From Baylisascaris procyonis (taxonomy: Eukaryota > Nematoda > Chromadorea > Rhabditida > Ascarididae): a DNA stretch of 64,000 bases. Position 1 is the first letter of the stretch. Every line of letters starts with the position of its first letter. The stretch spans positions 2,666,001 through 2,730,000 of the forward strand of contig JAZARR010000214.1 of NCBI GenBank assembly GCA_037389465.1, given 5' to 3'. This document shows, one piece after another, positions 12,701 to 27,700 of the stretch. The translations under genes and the position numbers were made by a program. The notes below the pieces were generated by a model, which saw only the letters and a program-made list of their open reading frames with translations, was not told where the DNA came from and searched no databases.

Positions 12701-15700
12701 CCAAAAATTCATTCTCAACGCATTTCATGCCTTTGTTATAATAACTTGATCTCTCGTCGCGTTCAAGTCAGCAACAGTTTTTTTTTCATTTTCATTTCCT
12801 AGAAGAACAAAGAAGACTGCGAGGGAGCATTGGAGCATAAAAATACTTTAAATACGCACGATACAAAAAGAATCAAATTAGGAATAGCCCAAGCGTTTGA
12901 AAAATTCTTTCTCTAACTTATTCATCCAGCTATACTTTCTTAGCCACGTAAGTTTTTTTTATCGAAGCTGATTACGAGCCAGCCAGAAGGCCGTTTGAAA
13001 TACAAGCGCTCAACATCCCCTATGGAAAAAAAGCGTGCTGTGCTCATGTTACTTCATCGTTTGGGAGAACTGCTGGTATATTGCCTCTGAAAAAAATTAT
13101 AGAAAATATTGGAAGCTCCAGCTCAGGTTCGGAAGTGGCTGTCTGCTTACTTCGCTCGCTGTCAAAGAGGGATTATACGTCATCCGGTAGAAAAGCAATG
13201 GCTGCCTGCTTTGATTCAACTTCTGTTTAATATGACTCCAAAATGGGTGGTATAGTTGGCAATGAGTGCAAAAATTCATATTAGTTCGTAGAAAAAGTTG
13301 CTGTCGTTGAGGATCTTGCGAATCTTTGAAGAACGCTTTGGAAAAGAGGCTGTTTTCGTTTTATGGATGGAACCTGCCAAAGGATATGTCATTGCCTGAG
13401 GATGCAAAGTTTCGTTGGCCATGATTCTGAATATGTTCGATATGCTTAACTAGGTTCAGTTTCAGAGTGAAAGTGAGCTCCAAACGAGACAGCTACCATA
13501 TAATCATACGCTCAATCGACGGCGACTTACAACGGGATGTATGTTCTTTTTATATTTCCGACTGCTTCCGGCATCACCTCTCATGGAATAGAGCCCACGG
13601 ATCTCTTAGTTTCCATTGTTATCTAGATGGAGTCCCAGTTAAAATAAAAAAAGAAGTTGGTGACACAAGGCTATGCTTATTTGTTAAATTTTAGTCAGCG
13701 ACGCAAAACAAACCAACTATTGCTAGAAAAGGGAAGACGACAGAAAGCTGCCTCTTTGCTCCACTCATACAAAGATTTTTAAGACATTTTCGTTTTCCTT
13801 TCATCAAGCCTAAATAATTTTGAGAAGAAGGTGAGATCAGTGTTAAATTAAACACATATTGTTGATGCTTTATCAAATATCAAATATCCTTTTAGAGATC
13901 GAGTGGCTTTTTATTTATTTTCACACAATAAAACCTCGCAACGTTATATACAAAACTGCGCTGATCCTATATCTGATTTATGTAGAAAGTTTTTAAATTT
14001 GCATCTATGATGTCACATGTATATATATCCTTGAAATACTGAAAAGGCCCTTGCCCTGACAAACTCGTTGCTGAAGACCTCCAGTATATGGATTGGAGAT
14101 TAAGGTCATGATTGAGTTGGCTGGCAACATTTTTATCGACTTCTAACTCACAGTTGTGCTTCTATTTTAGCTGTCTGTACACTGGTAGCAGGCGTTTCAC
14201 TTAGCAAATAGATGTGTTATTGTAACAAATTCCCTTCATATCAATCACGTAGAACACGTTGCGTAATGAATGAAAAAGAAATGCTTTGCAATAATGCATT
14301 CGTTTGTCATGCCTCTCATTTAATGCGAAGTTGATGCGATCCTGTTAAGTTTTTTTTACGTGGCTTGTTTGTTCATCCTGGAAAATATCATTAGAAGAAA
14401 AAATCTTTGGGTCACTTATGCAGTTCCAAGATTCTACTATTATTATTTCTCGTAGTTGCAATAAAATTTTAGTTATGAGTTCAGTAATTTAGAGCTTTTC
14501 TGAAAGAGTGAATGATGACAGAGAACTCATTATTTTTGCAGCTTTTGAGGGGAAATACAGCATATATACGAAGATGTTCACACTTTTTCTTGTTCTCAAA
14601 ATATATGTGGATGCGGGAAGAAATATTTCCCCGTCTTCTTGTGAATGAATGCTTGAGCACCTACCTATACAAATGTAGCACACCAACCAGATGTTGCTCT
14701 ACATGACCAAAAACCCTCTGACGTCGCTTAAAGCTTGTGTGGTTGGCAGTTGTCATTCTTTAAGAATGTTGTGTGTGCAAAAAATCTCTTACATGAGTTT
14801 ATAACCGAACCTCACTATCATGCTAAACCATTGTCATCCTAAAATCCAAGCCATACTCTATGACCGGAACTCGTTTCCCTAATGCATATTGCTTGGATAT
14901 GCAGTTGGCAATATGAGTCAATTTTTGATCACCGTTAGTGGTATCGTGACCAGACATTTGTGCATCTAGTATGGCCTCCGAATTCTTTACTCTATTCAGT
15001 GAGTGAGTTTTATATGAGCACTACGCTCCCATTTATTAACACTAACATTTCATCTTCTGAAGTTAGTTTGAACTAGTCGTTTTTGAGTACCTATTGCGAT
15101 AAAGATGAGAAGCGAGAAAGGGCTAATAATCTTCAGAAAATTTTCATTAAAAGGGCTGAAGGAGTTGCATTCTCTTCCCTACATTTAATTCTTGTACAAA
15201 CTGTTTATTGTGCACCCAGCATACCTCGATTGCTCTCACATAGTTACACATCCACCCCAGTTGCCAAATCTTTGTCCTGGAATTAACTGTGTAGTTGATC
15301 TACGGTCCAACTGACTCCAGCTGATTTTATGCAAGTTATAATTTTGAATTTATATCGGCTTTAATGAATGCTTACGATACTGTGAACATCTTTATACATC
15401 ATTCAACCACCTTAAAAACAAGTTTTTTAAAAATATTTTTCAAGGAATATATGCAAGAAAAGTCTCTTATTTCATATTCTCTTCAAACGAGTCAGTATCT
15501 CAGATAGAAATATTGCTCCCAATCAAACCAATATCTCTTCTAGGCGTGCTAACACTTCGATCAATGTGTACAGTTCCACGGTGAACATCGCATAATATCG
15601 TTGATATATGCTTATCATAGTATTAAGGATTTTAGTATTTTCATACAATTTTCTTCGTGCAGAAACAAATATATATTTTGCTTCTAACAGTTTTTATCAT

Positions 15701-18700
15701 CACAATGTCTCATAATGAAATCACTTTCAGTGAATCGGGTGCACTCCACCGACTTCCCACTATCTAATGGAACATGCCTTGACGAGAAGGTATCGTTTTA
15801 ACTTCAACGGGTTTTTGAATTAACGTTCTTTTTTTTTTTCATCAAAGCAGATCCAGTTTAGTTTTCCTTTTCTTTGCAAGGAACTCTCGAAGATTGCAAA
15901 TTTCATGACAAATGATATATGATCTCTTATTAATCATGCCGTATAATTTAAAATTGTTCGTAGCACAGACTTTGATCAGTTGAGAACCAACGATTAATTT
16001 ATTATTCAGACAACATTTTTACTAATCGATTTTTACAAGGTTTTATATTTGTTTTTCAAAACAAGGAAAATGGCCACTTTTTCAGGTCATTCATGAATTT
16101 AGGAAGTATCTTTCAATGTGTTTTCTGTGTGAAACAAATGCTTTTACGAATTGTAGATTTTTACTAGAGTTTTTTTTCGATCAAGAGAATGAAAATGCGA
16201 AAAATTTAACTCTCCAACTGGTGCTTTAGAATAAATTTTCGACTCTTATAATATTCACTTATTATATCGATGGTGATTAGAGTGGTGCAAACTTAGGACC
16301 TCATTGTTGAGAAATTACTTCGAATTGTGGCGTGTGAATGGTAACCGAATATTTTGCAACCAACCCGCTGTTTATAATAATTACATGTGCAGTTTCCGCT
16401 ACACTTTTGGACAGCTGAAAGAGTCATCGTAGGATTTGATCAACGAGAAAGAAAATATATTTTGTCGATCATTCCATGATATGAGTACACTGTTAAATTC
16501 CATCGATGTTTTGCGAGTTGGAAGAACAAATTGTTGAAAAAATATGGACCTACAGATGTACAGGTGCAGAGCTACTAATAATAATGAGTATTTCTATAGA
16601 AATTTGCAACAGCACATGGAAAAAACATTAATTTCTAAACAACATCGACGGATCAGTGAATATTGTTTGCTATTCTTGCAAGCAATGCTGAACTGAAACA
16701 CATCAAAAATTCTTTTTTTAGGGTAGATTAAATGGTGCGGTTAGTTTGCATCTTCGCAACCATTTACAAAATTCAGTTGACGCTTAGTGAATCGTTTGCA
16801 CCGATTACAAATTTTACCAAACATCACCAATATCCATCAAAGTTTTTGATCGAAAATCAGTCGTAAAATGCGGCATCGGTGCTTGCAGGTTATCGTTTCG
16901 TCAATTTGCGCCTACGCATTGACGTTAAAATCAAGAGTTATTTACGGCGCAAAGTGCTAAAGCTTTTCACACTTTTCGAGATCCGAAACACACCTCTTGA
17001 ATGTGAAGATTCATCACTGCCTTGGAAACACTCTAGTTCTGTAGATTATTCACAGTCACCTGTATTATTTCTCTTTCGCATCTGAAATCGAATTGTTCTG
17101 CTTTTATCCCCTATTACTTTGCTCTGCTTCCATGAACTTCTTACGTGTCAGGGGGCGCCAACTAAAGTGTTTTGCAAAAATTGCTGCTACTTTCCTTTCC
17201 GATTTCATAACGATTGTGCACAAATAAAATAAAACCAGTAACGACAAGTTTCTATTGTGATGTGCTAAGGGATCGATTTGATCTACATTCCGCGCCATTT
17301 TTATCGAAAAGTATATCAGTACTAAGCATTAAGCATCAGCATTTATAAAAGGGTTTTCTAAATATATTTGAGATTTTTATAGAAGCTCATAACACTCATA
17401 GGATATCCTTTTTTTACAAGCTTTTAAAAATATGCGAAAAAAGCACTGAAAAGAAATGACGATTGCTGAAGAATGTCACTTTTTGGCAGTTTCCATGCGA
17501 CTAAAAAATTCGAATCCATAAGTTCACCTCAACCATGAGGAAGAGTTCGAGCCATTTTGCTTGCTCTAACTTGCAGATTTTGTTTTATTTCACTGCCCTC
17601 CTCCGGTTAAAAAAAACCTGATGCGTAAATCACAGAAGTCGTAATTTCTAATCGCTACTTGAATTATGAATTTTTTTTTTCTGGCTTCGCCTTGCCTTAA
17701 AATTTTCCACCGAAAATTCCACTGAAGACTGCATTCTTCATCAGCACTCTCAGCACATAATGACGTTTGGTTGTTTCTATCGTCAAAGTTTGTAACGTTA
17801 TCATAGTGGATCCTCTTCTCAATCGCTATTCGATTAGTGGATTCACGACGATCGTTAATGTGTTTCATTTTATGGCATGATGGATGGGAAATGGGGCTGA
17901 AGCAATTTGTTTGCATAGCTATGACAGGTGTGCACCCAACCCGCCATCATGTTTCATTGTGTTGTCGCAGTATACAACTATAATCATCCGCCATCGTGCA
18001 GGTATCGTGGCGAGTTATGCTGCATAAAACGCTCTCACCTCATTTCTCTAATTTCTCTATTAATTCATCATTCCAAAAAAAATCGCCATTAAGAGAACTA
18101 TCACTATTGAAACAATTTAGTCAAATTAAAACGAGTAGAATTTCATTGAAGACATTCACCGCCACCTACTTTACCTTATTAGTAAGATTGTTAGTTATTT
18201 AGATATGTGCAAACAGCGTTGCGAAATATGATCCATCGAAGCAGTTTTTTTTATTATGCGTTGACACTTCAAACATTCATATTTCGTAATTATTTGATTG
18301 TGAGATCCTTAATGATTAATCCCAAGCATTTTTATGTCGTTGAAACTATTTGCAACGAGAAAAGAGTACAAGATTATCCGTTTGCAACATTTTGTTAAAT
18401 TCTTTTATTAGAGATTAATTTTAAGGAGAAATGTGAAGGGAAGAGAGAGCGAATACCATCGTCGTTCGAAGAATGGATAAGGACATGGCTAAACGAACAA
18501 CCCTTCAATACATGTGGCGTCGAGATCGACAAATCCTCATCCACTCATACAAGGTGAGAGATCTTTCAATGGAACTCTGCGTCGAGAATTTATGGGAACG
18601 AGCAATTTGCAATAAGATTTTCTCTGCTGATTTCATCGATTATAGGAAACGTCTTTTGATATAGTTACCAACTAGTATAGACTATTTATTGAAAGTTCCT

Positions 18701-21700
18701 AGTATGAATGGACAACTTGCTTGTTTATGTACTCTATTGGAAACGCTAAAAATTTCAAATCTCCGGTGATTTCGTCCAAAATTTTCAAAATTTTCTCTTC
18801 TGTTCGGATCTCCTTTGCTTTAAGCCTCTGTTTTTGATGCTAGTTCTATGTAATTGAAATAGGCTGAAGGGGAGGCCAGAGGAGAGGAAGAGAGGGGGTG
18901 GGTGGACATCAAGGAAATGTGACTGTGGATATGTAGTAGTCATCATTCTTAAACTTGAGGCGTGGTGATAGATTACATCACATCATTTTGCAGCACTATT
19001 TTATTTTTCTTTGCCGCCTGTCAGAGAGTGTCACATATTTTATGTTGCATTGATGCAGTCGACTCTTACTTTGCTTCTCTCACAATTTCTCTTCGTTATG
19101 AGAATACGAATTTGGGCCTCTTATATCGTCCTCTAAAAAACTTTTCTAAATATTACTTGAAAATTTCACAAAGCGAAATATTCTTTTTTATTGCGCTGAA
19201 TAACACAAAGAAATATATGATCGCAGCCAGCTTATTTGGTACTCTCTTCTTCTTGTTCGTTACTCTCATTTAACTTTATTGCGTCCAGGTTTTTTTTAAA
19301 AACAAACTTATGCAATTTGAGCTTTCAGTCGTGTATATAAAACATGAAGTTGTTTTGAAAAGTTGTGTCATGCTAAGTTACTGCAATTATGGTCAACGTT
19401 TTCAGTCCTTAAGGCATGATTGATGCGGAGTGGAAAAACTTGTTGTTTCGTGAATTGCAACGACTAACTGAAATTTTGCTTCTAATAAAATTTGATGTCA
19501 TATAATAAAATGTCCGAATGCATTTAAAAATTTCAGGGATCAATACGACGGAGAACTTCGCACTTCGAGCACAACTACTTCGATGTGTGATAGTGAACAA
19601 TGTTCCACTATTTCCAGCGAATTGTAAGCTGAAATCATTCTAGATATGATATACCGTCATATTTAAATTTGCCTCTTCCAGTGGTAACCGAATCCGCCAG
19701 CAATTGCACTACATCTTATCAGTCTACTGTGTTCCGTTGTTTCAATTAGAAGTGACAATGACATGTTCGTGTAACTGCACCAACGAAGCACATGTTATAT
19801 ACGTTTATCGCTTTTATCATAGCTGTTGCGTCAATAGTTAACGAATAGACCGGGAACAGCGAGGCAACGTTTTTATTGAATCAGTGCCTGTAAGGTTGCA
19901 ATGCTCATGGAATTTAAATCGGAAATCAGGAAGGCATGCATTCAATCTTAAAGAGTTCTGAAATTGTTGTCTGTAGCCCTAAAAATCTTCAGTGTTGTTT
20001 TCATTAATTTGTGGAAATGTCACAGCTCGGGTTCTCTTTACTTACTTTTCACTTCAGTACAAGTGCTGAAGAAGTGCGCTATCTGCGGATAATTAACAAT
20101 CGGCAGAAGGAACGAATTCAAGAACTCAATGAGGAAAAGAAACGACTAATTGTGGAAATGTCGCAGTTGAAAGCATTTCAGTGAGTATTTTCGTTAATTT
20201 CAGCTTAATTTCATTTGGCGTATAAAATAAGAAATTGCAGAACGTCACACTCTTCGCTGTTGATTTTGGTCAATTTTTTTTCAGCAGTCATTTCTTCAAA
20301 AACTGAAAAATGCCGCAGATATGAAATGCTTCAGTTTTTAGGTTCTTTAGGCACTTAAGGTTTTAGTTTTCAGTAATATTAGTAATACTTATTCGTTCTT
20401 TTTTTTGGCAGTCAGCAGAATTTTTTAATGGTCACCTACAACATTGAAGAGTTTTTCATTTTGGCTGCTTTCTTTAAGTGTCCACCACTGTTGTTTAGAT
20501 GATTGAATGAGAATTCACTTTTCATTTTTCAATGTTTTTCTACCATCTTGAAGGTGATATCGTCTAGCATGCAGTTGAAATATTGTCCTTTAATTGTTTG
20601 AAGTTTTTGAATTTTTCCAAAAAAAAAAAGCTTTCCTGAAATTATCTCTCATGCGTTCTTCCCTCAATTCGTTACAGTGTAAAGATATATAATTATTGAA
20701 GGGTGTATTTATTTGGTTCCATGAAGTTCTCAATTACTATGATAATAATATATGCATTCAACGTTTCTCAACATTCAATGCTGTTCGCACAATCTCATTA
20801 TCTATTCATCAGAAATTAAGTAAAATTGGTTATATCGCTGAGCATTTTAAATGGTTCAGATATTCATATCTATTGTTTCGCTCATTTATTTCTGCATTTT
20901 TCATACATGAGCGAAAATGGGGGGGGAGGGGTTTTTTAGATGATTGACGTGGTTTCTCCATTTGTGGCCGCTTATTTAACTTGTTCTTTTTTTATGTAAA
21001 GTAAGGCAAAATGTGGATAATGTTAAGCAGTCTGTGACGTGGCATTTATGAAATGAAATCTCGGTGATGGATGGTATATATGAGGAGCAGAAAACATCAA
21101 AACTACGAGAGCACAGCTGTCGATGGGGCGCCATTCTCTTTTCATAGGCTATCGCTTATTGTCGCCAAACGATTTCAAACACTATTATATTGACAATAGC
21201 TGCGAATCGAGGATTTATTTGCACACATTCGATGCATAACGAATATTTGCGAGGGAAACTTTCCGTTTCAAAATTATTCGTTTATATAGCTTCAGAAATT
21301 ATTTCGAACTTTCAAATTTTGAAAGAAAATGGCGAATGTTGATAAAAAGCTTTGAGCGTAATTTGAAAGACCCTTATTGCACTCTTTTCAGAGAACTAAC
21401 TTTGATCAGTCAAACTCTCAGCTGCGTTGTGCGTTGTCCATGTTGGCCAATTGTGACCGAGTACTTTCATGCAGATTCATTTGCGCACTTCATTTGGGTT
21501 CACTTGATTTGCTGCATTTTTAGGCGCTAAACGTTAGAAAAACTGAGTGAAGCATGCAGCTAAAGCCGTTGTTAGCAGCTGTCATTATTGACAGATTGTG
21601 GATTTCCCCTTGTTTAAAAAATAATGTTAACGTTATTACATGTTGCATTTTTGAATTAGGAATGCTACAGCCGAAGCAATCAACGACAATTTCAAGGCAT

Positions 21701-24700
21701 CTCTCATCACACAAAATAAATTCCTCAACGCCGAAGTGTTACGTCTCTCGGAGAGAAGCGAAGCTGAACAAAGGACCATCAAGAAGTTGAAAAAGTCTGC
21801 CTTTTCTACTTCGTCAAAATATGAATATGTGTCTTCTCGTTTCACTTTCTTTCCTGAAATTCTTATACACATTTGGCTTTACTTTCATGTAGATTTTAAC
21901 GATCCCTCCACCTCTATCCTTGCTCTTCTTCTTTGTATTAAGTGCTGATGAGCGTAGGTAACTGTTGAAACGTTCTGCAATGGTTTCTGCAACTGGCTAG
22001 CGATTTCAAGATCTGTTGCCTGTAAAGACTTCACTGCATCGATGGCCTGCAACGAGGCAGTTGGAGGCAACACTGGGAGAGGGGGATTTGCATCAAATCA
22101 TTACTGCTCGCGGGACTCGCAAATTTGGATTATTGCTAAGGGGGGAGGGGAACGTAAGATATGCAGCGATAATTTGTCTGAAGTCAACGTCATCGTGGAA
22201 ATGTTGGACAGTTTCCGAGTTTCTTTTTTTCACTGGAACGCTTTTTAGGATCATATCACTTAGTGCATGGTACGGACCTGTTATCCCGCACAGGGAATAA
22301 ATTTTTTATCTAATAGATGAACTGAAGGTAGCAACAAGGGTATCTCAATTCTCGAAAATCGTTACATCCCATCGCTTCTTTTTGTATGCATCGGTAGTTT
22401 ACTGAGACGACCGGAGGGTTGTTTTAAAGAGTTTTTAAAGATATGTATGTGATGAAGATTAGGAATAATGCATTTTTCTATACTAGAAGGAAGTAAGCAA
22501 ATCCCAAAAAATGCCTCTTTTTCGGCTTCTCACATTTTACAATATGAATTTACTCTGTACTGCATCAGCTTTACGAGGGAAAACTATAATGCATTGTTGA
22601 ATATCATTTTAACTGACGGAGGGAAATGCCTAGGGCTTTAATTTTTGTTTTGAATGGAGAAGGGAAGGTGAACAATGAGTGGAGAAATAAACAAGAAAGA
22701 GGTGAACTTTTCTATTTAAGAGATATGTGCGCTATTATTATAAGAGCACAGGTTCTGCGCTATTATTGTAGCAATGAGCATAGGTGTGACTGTTGGGTTA
22801 GAAGTGAAACATACTATTGTTTCTTGCAGAGAGAAGGAAGAACTGGAAGAAGATATGAACAGCTTCAGAAGGGAGTATGTATTCCTCCTTCAGAGTTGCA
22901 TTCGAATTCCACTCTCCGATCAACATTCTATGGACGTCTTACAAGTGAAACTTCTCGGCGGTGACGTTGTGAGTTCTCTGCTCATTTCACTTGCTCATTG
23001 AGCTCAAGAATGTGTAGCGAATGATTATTGAACATTCTTTTCTTGTAGGCAGTGATTTTTTAATTGCTGTAATATAAAAGATTGAAATAAAACCGATGGA
23101 GGTATTTTCACGGAAATGTAAGCATATGGGAAGAGAATATGTTTGATTAAGGCAATATGAATCAAGCTATTCTGATCGTATTGCCTGTCCGTTGATCTGG
23201 TATCCTAAAAGCACTCTTTTACTTGAATCCAACCGGATGAAATAACAGTGGAAGCGAGTCTTCTTGTGATTGCGGTTGTCTTATGTCCATAAGGAGGGCA
23301 TCACTGGCATCAGAAAAATTAGAATCAGCTGAATTAAATTTAATCGTTTGCAGCACAAAAAAAGAGTTCTGAGGCTTCTCGAAGAGGCGCGAATTACGGA
23401 TCCAACGCTTCCGACTTTTGAATGGTTTGTCTTTATTCTACTTAAACGAGACTTCAATCGCTGTTTATTGTGGAAGTGTTGATAGTGCTTGTAGTAACGG
23501 GAGTATCCATAGCAAATTTCTTAAAAATCCTTGCTCCTAAAAGGAATAAATAACTCTTTGTGGTTTGTAAATATCTACTCACATCACTTTATTCACATTG
23601 CTGCTATTGAAAATTTTGGCTCGAAATCGGAACACATATGGACCTCTCTTCCCTTCCCTGGCTCCTGCTCTCTTTATTATCGGAACATTTCGCGACTTAC
23701 TATTCTTATTATTACTGCATGACGGCACTTATGTATTTTTTACTTACAATTTTGAGGAAAATTTGCACTCAACTATTTTTAGAACGACAAGGGCCACTTT
23801 TTACGTTATGAAATGGAGATTTCAACGCTAAAATACCTACGATTGGCTCTAATTGAGTGCGTTGTAAACGCTTTTCATTTAGCCAAAAATTTTCATTTAG
23901 CTGGATAAACGTCTGAGACACATTTTTCAAGTTCCCGAGGTTTCTTACTCATTTGTCATCCTATCGCCTCGGCCTCTTGAAGGTCCTGCAGTTTTCACCG
24001 ATACCCTCTCCCTCTCATAAAGGGACTGCGAGTGGATGACTCCAGTGCAACTGAAGCATCTCGTGCCATAGCCTTTGCTAAGAGGTTAATAACAGTAAGT
24101 GAATCAAGAAGAACAATGAAAATTTGCGCATATTAATTCCAGAATCACTTCAACAAAACTTTGACTTTCAGTGGATCAAAAAATCACTAAGGTGCAAATT
24201 TTACCTGCTGAATTTTTTGGTATATTTGCTAAAGTCCATCCCCATAGTTAAACGAAACGCTTTATTATACAGAGCTGAAGGAGCTGCAGACATAAGTTCG
24301 AAACATCCCCATTTAATTCTTACAATGCAACATTCAAGTACAATCCATGAAGAATGCATGCCTGCTTGGATGAAGCATGTCAATGAAAGCCGATTAATTC
24401 ACTCGGGATTGCGAGGTTTGCAGCGTAGCCGAATTGGGCAACTACGTCGACGTGTATGGCTATAGACATTCGTTCGCCGATGAAGGCCTTGCACTGCACT
24501 ATATCTGCACACTGCTGCACGCACACTACCGTAGAAGGTCAAAGGCATATGCTGAACATCGCAACGCTTGGAAGGAATATCTTCGCAAATGTAAATATCA
24601 GATCAGCAATACGGTAATGCTCTGTTTGTATTTCATGCAGCTAATTCACTACTATTTATTCATTGATGATTTACATATAAATTAAGCTTAATGGGCTGGC

Positions 24701-27700
24701 TTTTCATAATACTTCCATGTTCACTTCCTAAATTGAAACATAAAAGATCGAATTTGACTGAAGAAAAAAATATTTGCATCGATTATATCGGTTAGAATAG
24801 GTGGAATTTACTATCCTCCTGACTTCCAAGCCATATTTCTTGGAGAAGTGGGTCTCTTTTTCTGTGACCGAAATGTTGTTCTGCTCAATTTTGCTTCGTT
24901 TTAAAAACATTGGTGTCATTCCGAAGTCGTCAGAGTGTAGCAGTTTCTTGCTTGGTGTATTGATAGCAGTTATTTTGTTATTCGTTACTGTTAACTGTAG
25001 GAGGTCTTTGAGAGAAGATAAGTGAATATTCATGAATGAACAGCAATTTTTGAAGCCGGAAGCACGCCGATTGGTTCGTGGAGGGATTCCATGCGAGTTG
25101 AGGTCATCTGTATGGAAGGCATTGATCCATCAACAGGTAGCCGATGTGAAGAAGAAATACGGAAAATACTATTACCGTAATTTGTGCAACTCACAAGGGA
25201 CGCTCGCTGAGAGACAGGTTTGATCTCTGTGTTGCTCTCATTGTGAAGCTTCAAATTCTTCTCCACTGTCAAAAAAAAGTAACATACGCCTTCATCTAAA
25301 GCACTATATGGAATAGTTTCCGACACTATTTATCTATCAAAAGAAGCTCTCCTTATAGGAAGCCCTTTTATTTCAATGTTCTCTATCCTTTCTCAACATA
25401 CCATCATTTACCACTCCCTCCAGAGGGGAAAGCTCATAATTTTTGAGAATTTGATCGGATGGTCTGCGGTATATTAAGCTCAACTTTTCGTAGATCTAGA
25501 ACTAAAGATCAGTACGTATCTTTTTGATCTTTGGCTTTATGCACCGTTAGCATTGCATTATGAGTGATTAACAATAGAAAAATCGATAAGTTTTTGGAAC
25601 CCAAATATGATACTGATATTCTTAATCCGTTTTTGTAGGGTTTCAGGAGGGAACAATTATTATTGAATCGCGATCATTCAGGTGTGTTCGCAAAAGAACT
25701 AAGGTTTGAAAATGCAAATTTAATAAGCAACAGGCCATTTCTGCTGTGATTTGAAAAAATAATACGTTTGAAAGAAAGGACAGATGTGTTTTTACTGTAC
25801 TAGGAACTCTTATAAAAACCTAACTTCGCCATACACTGTGTATTTTCTGAAATTGCTCGCGACATTTAAATTCATAACCACTATAATATGGCACAAATAT
25901 ATTGTTTTGAAAGTCCTCTCACGCCAAGTTTCCAGAAGTGCTCTTCAAAGATGTGACAAGACTCGATCGCTTTAACCGAATACAATCTTATGTAAAGATT
26001 CGTAGCACTTTTGAAGTTGGCGATTTCTCGTTTGATTGCAGAAATTTTCTGTTTCAAAAGAAAAGTGAAATCTCATATTTCAGATGGTTGTCCTAAAATG
26101 TTATTGAACGTTTCGTAAATAAATATTTCAGTATATCACCAGCCACCAAAAGCAAATTATGCTCGATCTGCTACGAACCATGCCAGGCAATGTCCACTTC
26201 ATGTCGCCTACATGCAAAGGGGTTTGTGTTTTTTTTTTCAACAATTCTTTGATGCAATTGAGTGTTGATGTGAACGAATTGCAGCATTGCGTGAGAACAT
26301 GATTATCAACCTTGCACATAAAGATTTGTGTGCAAAATGCGAAGAATATAATAGATAAAGCCCTGCAATAGGATATTTATCTAAATAGAGGGTGGACCAT
26401 ACCTACCAACTTTTAAGGTTTTAGTCCTTCTAGATTTGGGCTAAAACATCGAGAAAAGCTATGCTGTGGTTTCGAAATTTAACAGAAATAGATGAAGTAT
26501 GTTGTTTATTCGTGCTTGGTGGCATAGGTTACATTTATGCGGTTGTGCGACAGTAATTTGCATTGGAGAGGAGATTTACATGCCTGATATTCAAACATGG
26601 ACAAGTGTAAACAATCTGTGCACACATCTATCGATGGTAAAGTGTTACAGGTGCAGCAGTTGGAGCAAGTGTTGCGGGCATATTGTTTGCACAATCCAGT
26701 AATCGGATACTGTCAAGGGATGAACTTCATAGCCAGTACCGCGATGTTATTTGTTGGCGCAGAAGACACATTCTGGTTTCTGGTTGCTGTTACCGAAAAG
26801 TATTTCAACTCCTCATATTTCGATCAGTCACTTACTGGAGCGCAAGCCGATCAGGTAGACTAATTTTTTGCAAAGATATTGCTTGCTGGTTGCTTTAACT
26901 GAGAAAGATGTATCGAATTGAATTCAGACTTTTCCACTCGTCGTAGATGACTACTAGGCATTCGGAAAAAAAGGAAAATTGCAGGCAAGCTATGATCTAA
27001 AAAACTCAAAGTGAACTGCATGCGATTTTTTTTTTTCAAGTGTTAGTTTCACTATCCGGATTAGTTTTTTTTTTTTTTTGCTTTTGCTCGCTGTGGTAAA
27101 TTGCTTAGTTATTAATAATCGGCGTTAAACATTGCCATAGTTGCTTCTCTCTCACCGGTTTCGTCACTTTTGTATGGAAAACTTCTTTATGCGCCAAGGC
27201 TGAGCGCTTGAAATTTCATAAGCCAGAAATTGTTGAACAGCGTGTGGTAGTCCAATGCTCCCCCTCATGCCTTCAAATTTTTCAATCTTCTCATTTCCCT
27301 TTTTCGATTGACGATTTTCCGGTTGAAGGAGGTACTGAAAGAGCTTCTTTGCTTACGTCTGCCAAGGCTCTCAGCACATCTCGACGCCTGTGACATCGAC
27401 CTAGCCACGGTGACGTTGAATTGGTTTCTTGCTCTCTTTTTCGATGCGGTCCCTTTCCAGGTGAGTCATTCTTCCTTAATGTCAGCGGTTGACCTTTGTG
27501 GTTGCATTCTAATTTTATTAGCAAAAATGAATCGTTACAAGTTGTTTGGATTAATCCATCGTTTTAAATTGATCAGCGAAATGTTTCCATCAGAAGCATT
27601 CATCGACAGCTTACATCGCAAGTGACCGAATATTTGTGATGTGATATAGCGGTGATCGACTTTTATTCATGTACGTATTTATGAGTTGCATTCCTTTCAG

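Noticed and set aside
24272..24463. Open frame with EGAADISSKHPHLILTM as an extra tbc-2 exon
   Set aside because: It has a TATACAG acceptor, but no donor gives a phase compatible with the well-supported NYVDVYGYRH exon, and it does not resemble the family.
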